From contig JAFIFN010000008.1 in NCBI GenBank assembly GCA_020832005.1, forward strand, positions 1 to 49,291: 49,291 nucleotides of DNA, written 5' to 3'. Each line of letters starts with the position of its first letter. Within the stretch, counting starts at the first letter, position 1. Source of the stretch: Gammaproteobacteria bacterium (GTDB lineage: Bacteria; Pseudomonadota; Gammaproteobacteria; Steroidobacterales; PWYM01). The position numbers were made by a program, and so were the translations under genes. Under the pieces are notes generated by a model, which worked only from the letters and a program-made list of their open reading frames with translations, was not told where the DNA came from and did no database searches. Below, piece after piece: positions 26,601 through 37,993 of the stretch.

Positions 26601-26704
26601 GGTCTGGGCGTCCTGGCGTGGCTGGCAGTCGCTGCAGCCGCAATTCTAACGAATAGTGGCGGCCATTTTCGGCGCCCCTGCCCTGCCCGCTGGCGGCCGC
26701 CACG

Positions 26705-26741
26705 AAAAAAGGGCCGGACAAGGCGTCTTGTCCGGCCCTTT
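26705..26741 (-). terminator. Strong Rho-independent terminator after aceA
   Basis: Perfect 12-bp stem GGGCCGGACAAG/CTTGTCCGGCCC (26711-26722 with 26727-26738) with a 4-nt loop. On the minus strand it is followed directly by TTTTTT (26710-26705). It lies 28 bp past the aceA stop and separates aceA from icd. Confidence 0.93.
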
Positions 26742-26768
26742 GGTTCAGCCCACCGACGCTGCAGCCGG

Positions 26769-28049
<1,281 letters not shown>

Positions 28050-28150
28050 GACAGGTTCCTCGTGATTTACTCAGATCCGGGCCGACACCCCCATGTCAGC
28101 CCGGCTGGTTGTTGCGGCGCGGTATGGTAGCTGCCGGGCGCGTATCAGCG

Positions 28151-28182
28151 CAAAATTTTGTCGTAAAGGTCCGGTCAGGACC
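28151..28182. promoter_or_regulatory. Palindrome and hairpin in rluE/aceA divergent region
   Basis: CAAAATTTTG at 28151-28160 is a perfect palindrome. It is followed by GGTCC-GGTCA-GGACC at 28168-28182, a 5-bp stem with a 5-nt loop. Both lie between the divergent aceA and rluE starts (28049 and 28238). They may belong to promoters or operators for either gene; no regulator can be named. Confidence 0.3.
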
Positions 28183-28237
28183 AAAAGACAGAATAGATCT
28201 TTGCGCTGCGGCGCAGCTTCACCCAGGATCCGCCATC

Positions 28238-28840
28238 ATGCCACTGCTGCTGTTCAACAAGCCCTACGGGGTGCTCTCGCAGTTTACCGACGGTCCAACG
28301 CGGCCCGGACTGGCGCGGCTGGTCGATGTGCCCGGCGTCTACCCGGCCGGACGCCTGGATGCCGACAGTGAGGGCCTGCTGCTGCTCACTGACGATGGCG
28401 CGCTGCAGGCGCGCATCAGCCATCCGCGCCACAAGCTGCCCAAGAGCTATCTCGCCCAGGTCGAGGGCCGAATCAGCCGCGACCAGCTGCTGCAGCTGGT
28501 CGCCGGCGTTGCGCTGCGCGACGGGCCGGCGCGCGCCATTGCCGCGCGGGAGGTCGCCGCGCCCCGCTGGCTGTGGGCCCGTGAGCCGCCTGTCCGCCAT
28601 CGGCTTACCGTCCCTGACAGCTGGCTGGAACTGGTGCTTGATGAGGGACGCAATCGGCAGGTACGCCGGATGACTGCGGCTGTTGGCCTGCCGACGCTGC
28701 GGCTGCTGCGCACCAGCATCGGTCCCTGGGCGCTGGACGGGTTACGGCCGGGCGAAACCCGGCAGCTGGCATTGCCGCAGGCCTGGCGGGCACTCAAGGC
28801 GGCGCCTGCGCCGCCGGCCCGGTCACGCCCCGGACGATGA
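28238..28840 (+). CDS. rluE: 23S rRNA pseudouridine synthase RluE
   Basis: Converts a uridine of 23S rRNA (U2457 in E. coli) to pseudouridine. ATG 28238 (AGGA about 9 bp ahead) gives 200 residues without the N-terminal S4 domain of RluB or RluF, which points to RluE. It begins LLLFNKPYGVLSQFTD and has the catalytic GRLDADSEGLLLLTDDG with its aspartate. LDEGRNRQVRRMTAAVGLPTLRLLRTSIG near the end is typical of the RsuA/RluB group. E. coli also has rluE beside icd, so the aceA-icd neighbourhood is consistent. Its 3' end overlaps the DAHP synthase gene by 18 bp, tail to tail. Confidence 0.92.
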   Translation: MPLLLFNKPYGVLSQFTDGPTRPGLARLVDVPGVYPAGRLDADSEGLLLLTDDGALQARISHPRHKLPKSYLAQVEGRISRDQLLQLVAGVALRDGPARAIAAREVAAPRWLWAREPPVRHRLTVPDSWLELVLDEGRNRQVRRMTAAVGLPTLRLLRTSIGPWALDGLRPGETRQLALPQAWRALKAAPAPPARSRPGR

Positions 28841-30193
28841 TCCGCGCTGGCGATGTCCGGCAATGCGCATGGCCACTTCCATCGCCTGCTCGTAGTTGAG
28901 CCGCGGATCGACCTGAGACTTGTAGGCGCGCGTGAGGTCCGAATCCTGCAGGCCGCGCGCACCCCCGGTGCACTCGGTGACGTTGTCGCCGGTAAGTTCG
29001 AGATGCACGCCGCCGAGGTGGCTGCCATGGGCCTCATGGATGCGAAACGACGCTTCGAGTTCGGACAGAACGTTGTCGAAGCGACGGGTTTTGACCCCGT
29101 CAGCCGTACTCTCGGTATTGCCATGCATGGGATCGCAGATCCACAGCACATTGGCACCGACCGCGCGCACGGCGCGGATCACCCGTGGCAGATGCTCCTC
29201 AATGTGCTTGGCGCCGAAGCGATGGATCAGGGTCAGCCGGCCCGGTTCATTCTGCGGATTGAGAATATGCACCAGCGCCTGCAGCCACTCATCGTCCATA
29301 CCCGTGCCGACCTTGACCGACACCGGGTTGGCAATGCCACGGAAATACTCGATATGGGCGCCATCGATATTGGCGGTGCGCATGCCCATCCACGGCCAAT
29401 GCGTCGAGAGGTTGTACCAGCGCTGGCGATGGGCGAGAAATCGCGTCTGCGCCTGTTCGTAAGGCAGGTGCAGACCTTCATGCGAGGAAAAGAAATCCAC
29501 CCGCCGGGAGTGATGCATGGGCCGTCCGGAGATCGACTCCATGAAATCCAGAGAGTCGGAGATCGAACGCACGATCTCGTGGTATTCGCGGGCCAGCGGT
29601 GAATGCTGCACCCAGTCCAGGTCCCAGTTTTCCGGATGGTGCAGGTCGGCAAATCCACCATCGACCAGCGCGCGGACGAAATTGAGCGTCAGTGCGGCAC
29701 GCTCGTAGCCACGCAGCATCAGCTCTGGATCGGGCACGCGATCTTCGGCGGTGAAGGCGTTGCGGTTGACCAGGTCGCCACGGTAGCTCGGCAGCGTAAT
29801 GCCGTCACGCGTCTCGGTGTCCGCCGACCGGGGCTTGGCGTACTGCCCGCCCATACGCCCGACGCGCACGATGGGTTTTTTGAGACCATGCCACATGACC
29901 AGTGACATCTGCAGCAGGATCTTGAGCTTCTGCACGATGTTCTCGGAGGTGCACTCCTCGAAATTCTCAGCGCAGTCGCCGCCCTGCAGAACAAAGACCT
30001 CGCCACGCTGGGCCGCTCCCACCAGCGTCTTGAGATTCTCAACCTCCCAGGAGGTGACGATCGGCGGCAGCCGACTGAGTTTCCCCAGTGTGGCTTCGAC
30101 CGCTGAGGGGTCCGGGTACAGGGGCTGCTGCGTGGCGTTGCGTGACTGCCACGTTGCAGGATGCCAATCGACTTTCGAGGAGGTTCTGGACAT
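28823..30193 (-). CDS. 3-deoxy-7-phosphoheptulonate synthase, class II
   Basis: First step of the shikimate pathway: PEP plus erythrose 4-phosphate gives DAHP. The 456-residue protein is of the class II (plant/Mycobacterium) type, not the E. coli AroFGH type. Features include WHPATWQS at the N-terminus, QGGDCAENFEE with the metal-binding Cys, VGRMGGQYAKPRS, RVDFFSSHEGLHLPYE, WICDPMHGNTE and GGVHLELTGDNVTECTGG. ATG 30193 was chosen by family length; a TTG 13 codons upstream is possible, and neither has a good ribosome site. No tryptophan or phenazine genes are adjacent, so a general biosynthetic role is most likely. Confidence 0.95.
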   Translation of the reverse strand: MSRTSSKVDWHPATWQSRNATQQPLYPDPSAVEATLGKLSRLPPIVTSWEVENLKTLVGAAQRGEVFVLQGGDCAENFEECTSENIVQKLKILLQMSLVMWHGLKKPIVRVGRMGGQYAKPRSADTETRDGITLPSYRGDLVNRNAFTAEDRVPDPELMLRGYERAALTLNFVRALVDGGFADLHHPENWDLDWVQHSPLAREYHEIVRSISDSLDFMESISGRPMHHSRRVDFFSSHEGLHLPYEQAQTRFLAHRQRWYNLSTHWPWMGMRTANIDGAHIEYFRGIANPVSVKVGTGMDDEWLQALVHILNPQNEPGRLTLIHRFGAKHIEEHLPRVIRAVRAVGANVLWICDPMHGNTESTADGVKTRRFDNVLSELEASFRIHEAHGSHLGGVHLELTGDNVTECTGGARGLQDSDLTRAYKSQVDPRLNYEQAMEVAMRIAGHRQRGSSSGA

Positions 30194-30281
30194 AGTCGCG
30201 GCAATATGCCACAGACGAATGCGGCAGTGCAAAAACTCGTTGCTTCAAGGGATCCCGGGGCCCGCCCCGCACCTAAGTCTC

Positions 30282-31913
30282 TCAGGGCGCCAGCCCAAGG
30301 TGACCGGAGCGGATGACGTCGGTCAGCGTGGGCTGAAAGTGCGCGACGCGCGGCGACACCAGCCGCTTGCTGACATAAAAGTAAAACGGAACAATGATGT
30401 GTTCGTCGATCAGCAGCTGCTCGGCCTCGCGCATCAGCTCAGTACGCAGCACAGGATCCGGCTCGCGGTCCGAACGCGCCATCAGTTCGTCGAAACGGGC
30501 GTTCGACCATTGCGGCGCGTTATGGCCGTGCCCACTCAGCTTCGTATGCAGGAAGGTATGCGGGTCGTCATAGCCGCCGATCCAGCCCATTCGCATCACC
30601 TGCCAGGCCGACAGGTCACGGCGGTTCTGCAGCATGACTTTCCATTCCTGGTTGATAATGGAGGCGCGCGCGCCGAGCGCTTCCTGCCACATGGACGCCG
30701 CGGCCAAGGCGATGCGCCGATGGTTGTCGCTGGTGTTGTAGACGATTTCGAAACCAAGCGGTCTGTCCGGTCCATAGCCGGCCTCGGCCAGCAGGCGGCG
30801 CGCCTCGGACTGCCGTTGCTCCAGTGACCAGTCCGCCCAGTCGGGGCGCACGGGGACGTGCCCCGCCGTGCCCTCCGGCACAAACCCCAGCGCCGGTCGC
30901 TCGCCTGTGCCGGTGACCCGACTGGTGAGCAAGCTACGATCCAGTGTCATCGAGACAGCGCGCCTGACCCGAAGGTCGTCGAACGGCGGACGGTGGATGT
31001 TGAGCAGATAGTAATAGGTCCCCAGCAAGGGTGCTGAGTGCAGCCGCTCCGGCATGTTCTCCAGGACCCAGTTGTACTGGTTGTTGGGGATCTGTGTGGT
31101 GACATCGATCTCGCCGGTGCGGAAGCGATTGAACTCGCTGTTGATGTCTTCGATGGAGTGGATGCGCACGGTCTCGATACGCACGTCGTCCCGGCCATGG
31201 TAGTAGGGATTGCGCCTGAGCAGCACGTGCGACTGCACTGCCCATTCCTCGAGAATGTAGGGCCCGTTCGAAACCATCACCCCGGCACGCGCGAAACGCG
31301 CGCCGTGTTCGGCAAAACTGGGGCCGTGCAGGGGCGAGGCCGAACCCATGAGCAGCATCGAGAGAAAATAGGGTGCGGGCGTATGCAGGCGAATCTCCAG
31401 AACGTGCTCGCCGAGTGCCGACACGCCCAGTGCCTCAACGGGGAGATGCCCGCTGGTCACGGCCTCGCCGTTCTCAATCAGCCACCACGACTGTGCATAG
31501 GACGAACCGGTTTCCGGGGCGACGGTGCGTCGAAATCCGGCCACGAAGTCCTCGGCGACGAGCGGATCGCCGTTCGACCAGCGGCCCTCCGGCCGCAGCT
31601 CGAACCGATACACCAGGCCGTCATCGCTGATGTCCCACCGTGCTGCCGCACCGGGGACAAGCCCCCCATCGGGTGCGCTGTTGACGAGCCCCTCGAACAG
31701 ATCGGCCACGACAGCCAGCCCACCTGTCTCCTCGGATCGATGCGGATCCAGAGTGTCGGGCTCAGCGCCGCCGCTGCGATGAAGCGTATCCGCACGCGTG
31801 CCTTGGTTGCCAGCGCGTTTGCCATCATGGTCGTCCTGCGGGGCACCACAGGCGGTCACGGCAAGACCAAGCACAAACACGAACATCGGCAGGCACGCGC
31901 GTAACAATCTCAT
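30282..31913 (-). CDS. Peptide-type ABC transporter solute-binding lipoprotein (SBP_bac_5, OppA-like)
   Basis: A 543-residue extracellular solute-binding protein of family 5. It has a lipoprotein signal ending VTAC (Cys22), then a charged linker. The family core GGAEPDTLDPHRSEETGGLAVVADLFEGLV, LRPEGRWSNGDPLVAEDFVAGFRR, and DDLRVRRAVSMTLDRSLL is clear and matches OppA/MppA-type binding proteins. AGGAG lies just ahead of ATG 31913. No permease or ATPase genes stand beside it, so it must use components encoded elsewhere or have a receptor role. It is 60 bp downstream of the DUF1838-like gene. Confidence 0.92.
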   Translation of the reverse strand: MRLLRACLPMFVFVLGLAVTACGAPQDDHDGKRAGNQGTRADTLHRSGGAEPDTLDPHRSEETGGLAVVADLFEGLVNSAPDGGLVPGAAARWDISDDGLVYRFELRPEGRWSNGDPLVAEDFVAGFRRTVAPETGSSYAQSWWLIENGEAVTSGHLPVEALGVSALGEHVLEIRLHTPAPYFLSMLLMGSASPLHGPSFAEHGARFARAGVMVSNGPYILEEWAVQSHVLLRRNPYYHGRDDVRIETVRIHSIEDINSEFNRFRTGEIDVTTQIPNNQYNWVLENMPERLHSAPLLGTYYYLLNIHRPPFDDLRVRRAVSMTLDRSLLTSRVTGTGERPALGFVPEGTAGHVPVRPDWADWSLEQRQSEARRLLAEAGYGPDRPLGFEIVYNTSDNHRRIALAAASMWQEALGARASIINQEWKVMLQNRRDLSAWQVMRMGWIGGYDDPHTFLHTKLSGHGHNAPQWSNARFDELMARSDREPDPVLRTELMREAEQLLIDEHIIVPFYFYVSKRLVSPRVAHFQPTLTDVIRSGHLGLAP

Positions 31914-31973
31914 TATCAGGGAGCTCCTGTTCGGTGGAGGGGTGGAGGGGCGGACGCCCGAGGCGCTCGCCGG

Positions 31974-32771
31974 CTATCGTTGCAGCGCGCGGATTTCCTC
32001 GAGATCGCGTGGCGGCGCCATCCACTGGCGTGCGTCGCTCTCCAGAACCTCGCGCATGCTCTTCGGCAGTGCCGCATAACTGTCCACCCGCCATGAAACC
32101 AGGTGGATGATGGAATACCCCGGCCCGGCAAACGGCGGCAGATCGCCATAGCGCACCCAGCTCAGCTGATTGGGCACGGACAACCCCGAGGTTTCCGGGT
32201 GGATAAAGAAATCGTAGTTCTCGAACGCCTGGTAGCGCCCCGCAGCCGTCGGGAAATCCAGAAACAGTGGCGCGGAGAACACCATCGTCTCGCCGATGCG
32301 GCGCAGCTGGATGTTCTCGACCGGGCCGATGCGCTGAAGGCGCTCGCCTGCACCCTGTTCGACGTAGGTCACGATCGAGTCATCGACCAGCGCGTAGGTG
32401 ATGTACTGATAGGGATAGGCGATCGGCTCCACGGCTTTGCCGTTGAGTTCTCGCAGCACCTCTCCGGTCTCGATGTCGCGATAGAAGAACACCTTGCGCG
32501 ATGCCTGACGGACGGTGCCGTCCTCGTCATCCGGCAGGCGGCGAGCGGTGTCTATACCCTCCATCGCGAACAGCGCCTTGCCATCCGGATAGCTGTAGAC
32601 AGTGCCAATCGTGTACCAGTACACGGGCTCCCCCTCGCCTGCGCGCATCGAGGCAAAGCGCTCGAAGCTGTCGCGGTCGAAGCCTTCCCCCGCACTGGCT
32701 ATCGAGGTACAGCACAGCAAGGCAGCAAGCCCGATCAGGGTCGGTATGTGCAGGCGCAGATACGCAATCAT
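31974..32771 (-). CDS. Secreted DUF1838-like protein
   Basis: A 265-residue protein with a cleavable signal peptide (hydrophobic stretch ending CCTSIASAG, cut near residue 27). The mature part begins with FDRDSFERFASMRAGEGEPVYWYTIGTVYSYPDGKAL and runs through VFFYRDIETGEVLRELNGKAVEPIAYPYQYITYAL to a C-terminal SWRVDSYAALPKSMREVLES. I recognise the pattern as resembling DUF1838 (PF08894), but only by recall. It is presumed periplasmic. It stands upstream of the binding-protein gene, on the same strand at 60 bp, and may share its transcript. No enzymatic function can be assigned. Confidence 0.65.
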   Translation of the reverse strand: MIAYLRLHIPTLIGLAALLCCTSIASAGEGFDRDSFERFASMRAGEGEPVYWYTIGTVYSYPDGKALFAMEGIDTARRLPDDEDGTVRQASRKVFFYRDIETGEVLRELNGKAVEPIAYPYQYITYALVDDSIVTYVEQGAGERLQRIGPVENIQLRRIGETMVFSAPLFLDFPTAAGRYQAFENYDFFIHPETSGLSVPNQLSWVRYGDLPPFAGPGYSIIHLVSWRVDSYAALPKSMREVLESDARQWMAPPRDLEEIRALQR

Positions 32772-33159
32772 GCAAAGAACTCCCGGAGACGTGGTCCGAT
32801 GGCATCGAGGTGCAGCATTCTACCAACAGATACCGGGCAGGAGGTTCAGTGCCCTGTCGCGGCCATTCGCACTCTACCCAGGCAGCACCGCAAACCCTGA
32901 GCCACGGCCCGTCGGCCCTTGGCGTTCAGTTGACAAGCATGCCCCCCTGGGCGAGCATCCAGATGGCCCCACGCCTGCTGTTCTGGTCCAGATTTGCATG
33001 ACGCAGACGCCCACTTGCGGGGCTGGCAATCAAGAGACGACAGCACCTCTACCGCAGGCTCCCAGGGGCACGCTCTGAATGACACTCAATCCTTGCGCGC
33101 CCTGGGTCCCGCCCAGGCCGCCTCATCTGGCATTGTGAATCACGATGCAGGAGAAACTC
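32772..33159. other. Intergenic region before rnk
   Basis: 388 bp between two divergent genes. It holds a GC-rich hairpin, CCTGGG-TCCCG-CCCAGG (33101-33117), about 40 bp before rnk, with no T-run. A TTGACA hexamer near 32929 lacks a fitting -10 box. I see no further gene or RNA. Confidence 0.5.
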
Positions 33160-33570
33160 ATGAACACGATGCCCAACGTCGTCATCTCCTCCGTAGACGC
33201 CGAAAGACTGGAGAAACTCCTGGAGAAGCTGCCAGCGCGAGCCCCGGGGAAGGCCGAACTCGAGGCGGAGCTGTCACGCGCGCTTATCGTCGACTCCAAG
33301 GACGTTCCGCCGGGAGTCGTCACAATGAACTCTACGGTAAAGTTCAGAGTCCAGTCTTCACCGGACGAATTTCGCATGACACTCGTCTACCCGAAGGATC
33401 TCGACGACGCTGGTGACAAGATCTCAATCCTCGCGCCCGTAGGCAGCGCGCTGCTCGGGCTGTCACAGGGCGACCAGATCGAGTGGCCCAAGCCGGGTGG
33501 AGGATCGTTGCAGGTACGCATCGAGGACGTGGTTTATCAACCCGAACGCGCCGGCGAGCATCACCGCTGA
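33160..33570 (+). CDS. rnk: Nucleoside diphosphate kinase regulator Rnk
   Basis: RNA-polymerase-binding protein of the GreA/GreB C-terminal family. In E. coli and Pseudomonas it affects nucleoside diphosphate kinase and polyphosphate-related regulation. ATG 33160 with GGAG 8 bp ahead gives 136 residues, the exact length of E. coli Rnk; an ATG five codons upstream overlaps the ribosome site. The N-terminal helices (VDAERLEKLLEKLP) are shorter than the Gre coiled coil. The FKBP-like part has MNSTVKFRV, FRMTLVYPKDLDDAGDKISILAPVGSALLGLSQGDQIEW, typical of Rnk. Confidence 0.93.
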   Translation: MNTMPNVVISSVDAERLEKLLEKLPARAPGKAELEAELSRALIVDSKDVPPGVVTMNSTVKFRVQSSPDEFRMTLVYPKDLDDAGDKISILAPVGSALLGLSQGDQIEWPKPGGGSLQVRIEDVVYQPERAGEHHR

Positions 33571-33580
33571 GGACCAGGCG

Positions 33581-33643
33581 ATGAAAGTTTCCACGCAGGG
33601 AGCGCTCGGCCTCCCTCGGCGGCGCGACCACCTCGCAATCTGA
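33581..33643 (+). CDS. Possible 20-codon leader ORF
   Basis: An ATG at 33581 with GAGG 9 bp ahead (overlapping the rnk stop) opens a frame of 20 codons. Its TGA overlaps the ATG of the next large gene (TGATG at 33641-33645). The large gene has no ribosome site of its own, so it could be translated by coupling to this ORF. The peptide is basic near its end (LPRRRDHL) and matches nothing I know. It may be chance. Confidence 0.3.
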   Translation: MKVSTQGALGLPRRRDHLAI

Positions 33644-36264
33644 TGCCCGCGACCGAACCCGGAGTGCCCGTTTCCACGGGCTTACCCGCCCTCGACAAGG
33701 TTCTGGACAGCCTGCGCATCGGCGATAATGTCGTCTGGCGCGTTGATGACCTCGACGATTACCGGCACTTTGTGCAGTCATTTGTGCGCGAGGCAGCCGC
33801 GTCGCGCCGGGAAATCATCTACGCCCGCTTCGGCGCGCATCCTCCGTTGATCGAGCCTGGGGCGCACGTACACATCGTGCAGCTTGATGCTCTGGACGGA
33901 TTCGAGGCGTTCACTCGCGAAACCTACCAGCTGATTACTGCCCACGGTCAGGGCGCCTTTTACGTCTTCGATTGCCTTTCTGATCTTCTATCGGCCTGGG
34001 CCACGGACGTCATGATCGGCAATCTGTTCCGTGTCATCTGTCCACGCCTCTTCAGGCTTAACACAGTCGCCTACTTTGCACTGCTGGCTCGGCGGCATTC
34101 GTTCCAGACAATGGGACGAATTCGCGAGACTACTCAGGTATTGATCGATGTGCGCCGGGCCAAGGGCTGCCGCTACATCCAGCCCGTTAAAGCGTGGAAG
34201 CGCCGCTCTCCCACCATGTTTCTGCCTCACCTGGAGCGCGGCGGCACCTTCGAGCCGGTGGTCGACAGTTCAAGCGCCGCTCGCCTCGAGGCGGCCTTCT
34301 GGCGGCACGGAGACGCTACGGTGCCCGAGCTGGACTATTGGGACAGATTGTTCCGAGAGGCTGCAGAACTTGCCGCGCGCGAACCCGAAGCCGAAGAGCG
34401 CCAGAATCTGATCGATCGGCTATGCCGGCTGGTCATGAGTCGCGACGAGCGTGTGGTGTCTCTCGCGCGGCGTCACGTCACGCTCGATGACCTGGTCGGG
34501 CTACGGCAGCGCATGATCGGCACCGGTTTCATCGGTGGCAAAGCCGTGGGCATGCTACTGGCGTGGCGGATCCTTATGGCCGATGCGCCGGATGTATGGA
34601 CCACCCACCTTGATCCCAATGATTCGTTTTTTGTCGGCACCGATGTGTACTACTCCTGGCTGGTGCACAACGATTGGTGGCCGCGCGTCATGCGCCAACG
34701 GACCGAGGAAGGATATTTCGAAGAGGCGGCGGCACTGTATCCCGATATGCTGACCAGCCGCTTGCCGGAAGGGCTGCGTCCAGCGCTTGAGCGCATGCTC
34801 GATTATTTCGGCCAATATCCAATCCTGGTGCGCTCAAGCAGCATGCAGGAGGACGGGTTCGGCAACGCCTTCGCGGGCAAGTACGAGAGCGTCTTCTGTG
34901 TCAATCAGGGCACGCCCGAGCACCGGTTCGAACAGCTGGAGCATGCCATATGCCGAGTGTTCGCGAGCACGATGAGCGAAGACGCGTTGGTCTATCGCCG
35001 CGAGCGTGGTCTGACTCAGGGGGAGGAGCCGATGGCACTGCTGCTGCAGCGGGTCAACGGCCGCTACCGTGGTCGCCACTATCTGCCGGATGCCGCCGGC
35101 GTTGCGGTTTCGCGCAACATCTTTGCCTGGGCACCCGAGATGGATCCGAACGCCGGTATGGTACGCATGGTGATGGGGCTCGGCACTCGGGCGGTCGATC
35201 GCATCGACGGTGACTACGCCTGCGTCATCGCGCTCGATCAGCCGCACCGACGCCCGTATAGCGAAGAGCAGGCGCCACGCTACTCGCAGCACGACCTGGA
35301 TGTGCTCGACATTGACGATAACCGCCTGCGCACGCTGCCGCTGCGCCAACTCGCGGGCCAGGCCGCCGAACTGCCACTCAAATGGTGCGCGGTACGCGAC
35401 GAAGAGGCGAGCAAGCAGGCTCGCCAGCTCGGTAGCGCTCCCGTCTGGCGCGTCAACTTCCGGGCGCTGCTTGACGAGACGGCTTTCGTGTCGCTGACAC
35501 GCAGAATGCTGGCCGCGCTTGAGCGCGAGTACGCTTATCCGGTGGACGTTGAGTACACGCTTCAGATCACCTCGGACGGCACACCGAAGTTCAACATTGT
35601 GCAGTGCCGGCCCCTGCAGACCCTCGGTATCGGTCATGCGGTTGAGCTCCCCGCAATGGTGGCCGACGAGGACCTTCTTTTTGCCTCCCAAGGGCATTTC
35701 TTGGGGGGAAGCATCGACAGGCCTATCGATCGGGTCATCAAGGTCAACGCGAAACGATACGCGCGGCTGCCTACGGACCGCAGACACGATATCGCACGCA
35801 TCATTGGTCGATATACCCGATCGGGCGCAGGGGCTGCGCGCCAGGAGCGCTCGACACTTCTGATCGGACCGGGTCGATGGGGCAGCAGCTCACCCGAGCT
35901 CGGCGTGCCCATACGATTTGGCGACATCAGCCAGGTTGCGGTGCTGGTCGAAGTCGCAGAGATGGACGGCGGAGTCGAGCCTGAGCCGTCCTACGGCTCC
36001 CACTTCTTCCAGGATCTGGTGGAGTCGGAAACTGCCTATGTCGCGCTATATCCGCGCCGTCCGGAGTGTCGCTACAACCCGGCCTGGCTGGACGAAATGC
36101 CGGCCGATCACCAGGCTAGGGAAGCGCTGGTGATTGACGGTGCCGTCGACCGGGACACGGCTCTGGCCGTGGATGTATACGACCTGCGAGGCCAGCGATT
36201 GCGGCTGCAGGCGGACGTACGCACCCAGCGGGTGATCTGCTATCGCACGAAGGCTGGCGGCTGA
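33643..36264 (+). CDS. KaiC/RecA-like domain fused to PEP-synthase-type ATP-grasp domain
   Basis: An 873-residue protein. Residues 10-200 resemble a KaiC/RecA fold (STGLPALDKVLDSLRIGDNVVW, then YVFDCLSDLL and IRETTQVLIDVRR), but the P-loop place reads RVDDLDDY with no GKT. Residues 290-660 form the ATP-grasp/PEP-pyruvate-binding domain of PEP synthase and PPDK: GFIGGKAVGM with Lys300, VRSSSMQEDGFGNAFAGKYES with Arg397 and Glu403, GLGTRAVDR, DVEYTL with Glu637, and closing QCRPLQT. The phosphohistidine swivel domain and PEP-binding barrel of the full enzymes are absent. A last domain (735-800) carries GPGRWGSSSPELG and SHFFQDLVES, which I know only from similar uncharacterised proteins. It could phosphorylate an unknown partner. 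It follows rnk and ends 1 bp from the converging gdhA. Confidence 0.8.
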   Translation: MPATEPGVPVSTGLPALDKVLDSLRIGDNVVWRVDDLDDYRHFVQSFVREAAASRREIIYARFGAHPPLIEPGAHVHIVQLDALDGFEAFTRETYQLITAHGQGAFYVFDCLSDLLSAWATDVMIGNLFRVICPRLFRLNTVAYFALLARRHSFQTMGRIRETTQVLIDVRRAKGCRYIQPVKAWKRRSPTMFLPHLERGGTFEPVVDSSSAARLEAAFWRHGDATVPELDYWDRLFREAAELAAREPEAEERQNLIDRLCRLVMSRDERVVSLARRHVTLDDLVGLRQRMIGTGFIGGKAVGMLLAWRILMADAPDVWTTHLDPNDSFFVGTDVYYSWLVHNDWWPRVMRQRTEEGYFEEAAALYPDMLTSRLPEGLRPALERMLDYFGQYPILVRSSSMQEDGFGNAFAGKYESVFCVNQGTPEHRFEQLEHAICRVFASTMSEDALVYRRERGLTQGEEPMALLLQRVNGRYRGRHYLPDAAGVAVSRNIFAWAPEMDPNAGMVRMVMGLGTRAVDRIDGDYACVIALDQPHRRPYSEEQAPRYSQHDLDVLDIDDNRLRTLPLRQLAGQAAELPLKWCAVRDEEASKQARQLGSAPVWRVNFRALLDETAFVSLTRRMLAALEREYAYPVDVEYTLQITSDGTPKFNIVQCRPLQTLGIGHAVELPAMVADEDLLFASQGHFLGGSIDRPIDRVIKVNAKRYARLPTDRRHDIARIIGRYTRSGAGAARQERSTLLIGPGRWGSSSPELGVPIRFGDISQVAVLVEVAEMDGGVEPEPSYGSHFFQDLVESETAYVALYPRRPECRYNPAWLDEMPADHQAREALVIDGAVDRDTALAVDVYDLRGQRLRLQADVRTQRVICYRTKAGG

Positions 36265-36265
36265 C

Positions 36266-37993
<1,728 letters not shown>

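Noticed and set aside
33101-33117. GC-rich hairpin before rnk as a terminator or riboswitch element
   Set aside because: No T-run follows on either strand, and no wider conserved RNA structure was recognised.
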